Below are positions 14,562 to 16,713 of a DNA stretch of 16,713 nt, one piece after another; position 1 is the first letter of the stretch, and every line of letters starts with the position of its first letter. Source of the stretch: an uncultured bacterium (GTDB lineage Bacteria; Verrucomicrobiota; Lentisphaeria; Victivallales; Victivallaceae); NCBI GenBank assembly GCA_949286445.1, contig CASECL010000086.1, positions 1 through 16,713 of the forward strand, given 5' to 3'. A model generated the notes under the pieces. The model was not told where the DNA came from, did no database searches, and saw nothing but the letters and a program-made list of their open reading frames with translations. The position numbers were made by a program, and so were the translations under genes.

Positions 14562-15350
14562 TCAGTTTAATTTCAGAAGTTTCCGGGCATTGCCGGAAAA
14601 AATCCGGTTTTTCTCCTCTTCGGTCAGATCAAGAGATTTGACAAAAGCAATTCCATCCGCCTGTCCATACCACGGGCTGTCACTGCCGAAAAGGATTTTG
14701 TCCGCACCATGTCTGCGGATGATTTTGGTAAGGCGTTCCGCAGTGATTTCCTCCGGTCCGATGAAAGCCAGATCAAGAAAAACATCTTCGCCGACCAGAA
14801 ATTTTTCCACTTCGTCATACATTTTCAGCCCGCCAAGGTGGGCGAGAACAAGTTTCAGTTCAGGAAAACGGTGGTGGAATGCGGCCAGTCCCTCCGGGTC
14901 GGTTTTGAACGGAGCAGAAAATTTTATGTCAAATCCGCAGTGAGTAAGAATAAAAAATCCGAGTTCAGCACAGCGTTCCCAGACGGGGAAATAACGTTCT
15001 TCATCAAATTTGAAGTTCTGATATTCCGGATGCACTTTAAGGCCGGCAAATCCCATGTCGTGCAACATATCCAGATGTTCCATCACATCAGGATCGGCAG
15101 GGTGAATTGAGCCCAGCGCGATGATGCCGTCCCGGCTTTCATTTTTTGCCCAGGTATTTACTCCCATGCAGTTTGCCGGGGTATTCACCAGCGGGAGCAG
15201 AACCGAAATATCCACCTGATTTTTCTGCATGGATTGGAGCAGGTCATTGCGTCCGCCATTGATGGCAGGGGTCATCAGACCCTGTACCGAAGCCATAGCT
15301 TTGGCAACAATTTTTTCCGGATAATAGTGAGTATGAAAATCAATTATCAT
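14562..15350 (-). CDS. Amidohydrolase-family (Amidohydro_2) metal-dependent hydrolase or decarboxylase
   Basis: A 262-residue TIM-barrel protein of the amidohydrolase superfamily, resembling the ACMSD/uronate-lactonase-like Amidohydro_2 group. Metal and catalytic positions are visible: DFHTH with H6 and H8, ILTHCG with H137, LAHLGG with H171, and LFGSDSP with D224. The C-terminal IFSGNARKLL is the usual family ending. The start is ATG at 15350, with GGAGGT 10 nt upstream. A 30-residue in-frame extension from 15440 overlaps leader hairpins and is unlike the family. The gene is alone and converges with the flavin reductase-like gene. The reaction cannot be read from sequence; hydrolysis of a lactone or amide, or decarboxylation, are all possible. 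Confidence 0.9.
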   Translation of the reverse strand: MIIDFHTHYYPEKIVAKAMASVQGLMTPAINGGRNDLLQSMQKNQVDISVLLPLVNTPANCMGVNTWAKNESRDGIIALGSIHPADPDVMEHLDMLHDMGFAGLKVHPEYQNFKFDEERYFPVWERCAELGFFILTHCGFDIKFSAPFKTDPEGLAAFHHRFPELKLVLAHLGGLKMYDEVEKFLVGEDVFLDLAFIGPEEITAERLTKIIRRHGADKILFGSDSPWYGQADGIAFVKSLDLTEEEKNRIFSGNARKLLKLN

Positions 15351-15360
15351 AATAAAAATA

Positions 15361-15366
15361 ACCTCC
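15361..15366 (-). promoter_or_regulatory. Ribosome binding site of the amidohydrolase gene
   Basis: GGAGGT on the minus strand with a 10-nt A/T spacer to ATG at 15350. The slightly long spacing is the only oddity; it supports the shorter start. Confidence 0.65.
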
Positions 15367-15408
15367 GAAAAATGATTTTCCGAAAATATCTTTTCTCCTG
15401 CGGCAACC

Positions 15409-15461
15409 GGATATTGAAAAATATCCAACTGTAATTCCACATTTACTTCAAGAATTACAGT
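15409..15461 (-). promoter_or_regulatory. Two adjacent perfect hairpins in the amidohydrolase leader
   Basis: ACTGTAATTC/GAATTACAGT is a perfect 10-bp stem (15428-15437 with 15452-15461, 14-nt loop). It lies one base from the perfect 7-bp stem GGATATT/AATATCC (15409-15415 with 15420-15426). The small stem has a GAAA loop read on the plus strand and TTTC on the minus strand. Both lie 45-100 nt upstream of the Shine-Dalgarno, without a T-tract. Confidence 0.5.
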
Positions 15462-15929
15462 GTACGCAGGATAATTTTTGCCAAGTCATAATCCCGGCAG
15501 TACAGATTTGATTTATCCGCAGAAATTATTGCCGCAAATCAAACCGCAGACACCGGGAGATGCCATGTCTGAGTATCCTTATACCGGTGACTGAAAAATA
15601 ACCTGCCGTCGGATGTTTTCAGCCGTAAAATATGTTTCAATACCGCCAGCTGATGAACTATTATCAACTGACGCAATCCGTATCCGGGAAAAATCAAATT
15701 TCCCTATGCCGCACATCATTGAAGCATGCCTTCAACTTAAAAGCATACACCGTAAAAATGACCTGATGTCAATTTTTTCCTGCTGCCGTGCTGTCCGGAA
15801 GGCCTGTTCGGAAAAGAAGTCTATCCAACCTGAAACATCGTCTGACAACACAGCATACCGGAGTTTATGAAAAAATTTTCATATTTGCATATTCAGGTTT
15901 CCGGGTTACGGAACTAAACCGTTGCCAGA
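15462..15929. other. Gene-free stretch upstream of the amidohydrolase
   Basis: About 470 bp with no supported gene. The 85-residue frame at 15613-15870 lacks a ribosome site and family features. An 8-bp inverted repeat TTTGATTT (15507-15514)/AAATCAAA (15536-15543) is present. The amidohydrolase promoter should lie at its left end; TTGGCA and TGTAAT on the minus strand are 19 bp apart and not convincing. Confidence 0.4.
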
Positions 15930-15977
15930 GACGGCAAATATGATTTCCGGGGAAAACGCTTTAAATCATTTGCCGTC
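15930..15977. repeat. 15-bp bulged hairpin at the edge of the repeat tract
   Basis: GACGGCAAAT (15930-15939) pairs perfectly with ATTTGCCGTC (15968-15977). Past a 2-nt bulge, GATTT (15942-15946) pairs with AAATC (15963-15967). The loop is 16 nt. The right arm runs straight into the first 56-bp repeat unit. Confidence 0.65.
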
Positions 15978-16143
15978 TGCCGGAATATCGTTTGGGGCAT
16001 TTGATCCCCAACTCCCGGCACAAATATTTCATCTGCCGGAATATCGTTTCAGATATTCTATTCCTGCTCCGTGGCACAAATATTTCATCTGCCGGAATAT
16101 CATTTCAGATATTCGATCATCCCGGTCAAAATATTCTATATAT
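15976..16143. repeat. Degenerate 56-bp tandem repeat, three copies
   Basis: The word TCTGCCGGAATATC recurs at 15976, 16032 and 16088, exactly 56 bp apart. Units one and two share their first 18 and last 15 bases while the middle has diverged. Units two and three contain the perfect inverted repeat GAATATC/GATATTC with a 6-nt loop. A further copy of the word starts at 16315. A period of 56 is not a multiple of three, so a tract this regular is not continuous coding repeat now. Confidence 0.75.
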
Positions 16144-16219
16144 CCAGATGGCAGAATCCCCTGTTTTGACAGAACAACTCATTATCCGGCGGTTAAATGC
16201 ACTGCTCTTCAAAGAAGAA

Positions 16220-16246
16220 AGCCCAGCCTCCTGCGGAGGCAGAGCT
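16220..16246 (-). terminator. Terminator-like hairpin in the repeat tract
   Basis: GCCTCC-GCA-GGAGGC (16226-16240) is a perfect 6-bp stem. It is extended by AGC/GCT and flanking A/T pairs across a symmetric 3-nt internal loop. On the minus strand it is followed by TTTCTTCTTT. It has the shape of an intrinsic terminator for a minus-strand transcript coming from the right. Confidence 0.45.
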
Positions 16247-16570
16247 TTGCATGCTGACAGGACAAATCTGGTGCCTCCGGGATATGAAGGCTGTCTTCAA
16301 ACAAAACAAATTCATCTGCCGGAATATGCGCCTGTTTCAAAAATGCCTGCACAACGTATAGATGCCCCCCGCCACTCACAGCAGGTCAAATTCACTTCTC
16401 CAGAGTGATTGATCCGCAGATCACAGGCAGCCCAATCTTATTGGCGCATATTGAGAAGACAAAATATTCCCAGGTGAATGCCCAGGTCAACCGGTGATAA
16501 AACGGTACTTTGCTGATGTCCAAGTCTCATCCGGAGACATCCTGCATCATACATACGTTTGACCTTGCCG

Positions 16571-16713
16571 GAGATAATCTATATCCTGCCGACCAACTAA
16601 TGTCCGCCGGAGCTACCCCCCGCCGGAACTGACTCACCCCCGTCGGAGATAATCCGCATCCCCCCGGAGCTACCCCCCGCCGGAACTAACTCACCCCCGC
16701 CGGAGATAATCCG
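16571..16713. repeat. 57-bp tandem repeat reaching the window edge
   Basis: Two units, 16600-16656 and 16657-16713, agree at 50 of 57 positions, and part of a third (around 16567-16580) is recognisable. Each unit is built of three smaller blocks of about 16-21 bp that start CCGGA(G/A)(C/A)TA. The array probably continues past the window. Confidence 0.8.

Larger units (their letters stand above)
16209..16713 (-). pseudogene. Possible decayed 3' end of a Gly-rich repeat (AIDA-like) surface-protein gene, entering from the right
   Basis: On the minus strand the frame is open from the window edge to TAG at 16597-16599. It reads two 19-residue Gly-rich repeats: RIISGGGELVPAGGSSGGM and RIISDGGESVPAGGSSGGH. 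Past the stop, RI-stop-IISGK shows a third, broken unit in the same frame. Another open fragment (16385 down to TGA at 16209-16211) begins PAVSGGGHLYVV, again of GG-x-L-x-V style. AIDA-type adhesin repeats are also 19 residues long. The stops and frame changes argue for decay. The plus-strand frame of the 57-bp unit is open too (PPELPPAGTNSP-type), so coding on either strand is unproven. Confidence 0.25.

Noticed and set aside
15351..15440. 30-codon N-terminal extension of the amidohydrolase
   Set aside because: It covers the leader hairpins and the ribosome site; the family starts at the MIIDFHTH segment.
15976..16143. CRISPR array
   Set aside because: The conserved border-to-border length and three decaying copies do not form direct repeats with unique spacers, and there are no cas genes.
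15922..16408. Overlapping 111- and 138-residue plus-strand frames in the repeat tract
   Set aside because: They only reflect the 56-bp repeats translated in shifting frames (recurrent KYFICRNI) and have no ribosome site.

Overview
This window of about 16.7 kb comes from a bacterial chromosome of mid GC content. My best guess is the Lentisphaerota/Verrucomicrobiota side of the tree (Victivallis-like). This is an inference from gene style: a large secreted heparinase II/III-type lyase next to a sodium:solute symporter, a stand-alone amidohydrolase, CCGG-rich coding sequence and AT-rich intergenic DNA. No phylogenetic marker in the window proves it.

Layout. (1) 80-6317, all on the minus strand: recJ, a PlsC-like acyltransferase, recN, then a FecCD-type permease and its FecE-type ATPase (11 bp overlap). 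The gaps are short, so this is a housekeeping DNA-repair/lipid/metal-uptake block that may be read as one or two transcripts. (2) 6484-6827, plus strand: three tRNA genes, Leu(CAG), Gly(UCC) and Tyr(GUA), each with an encoded CCA. (3) 7392-12961, minus strand: a 1143-residue secreted heparinase II/III-like polysaccharide lyase with two likely carbohydrate-binding N-terminal domains, followed by an SSS-family symporter. The lyase has a full-consensus -35/-10 promoter and a perfect Shine-Dalgarno. Between the two genes lie a probable hairpin terminator, an inverted-repeat-bounded element of about 97 nt and a 15-bp palindrome. The natural reading is extracellular depolymerisation followed by uptake of a product, but the substrate cannot be read from the sequence. 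(4) 12962-13637: a strikingly AT-rich divergent control region. (5) 13638-14198, plus strand: a flavin reductase-like split-barrel protein, convergent with a minus-strand amidohydrolase (14562-15350). (6) 15351-16713: about 1.36 kb without an intact gene, filled with hairpins and degenerate tandem repeats of 56 and 57 bp.

The right edge is the least ordinary part. The 57-bp unit translates on the minus strand as a 19-residue Gly-rich repeat, the period of AIDA-type adhesin repeats, but is interrupted by stops. I read this as the decayed end of a repeat-rich surface-protein gene lying outside the window, with low confidence. I see no CRISPR array, transposase, phage gene or recognisable defence system.
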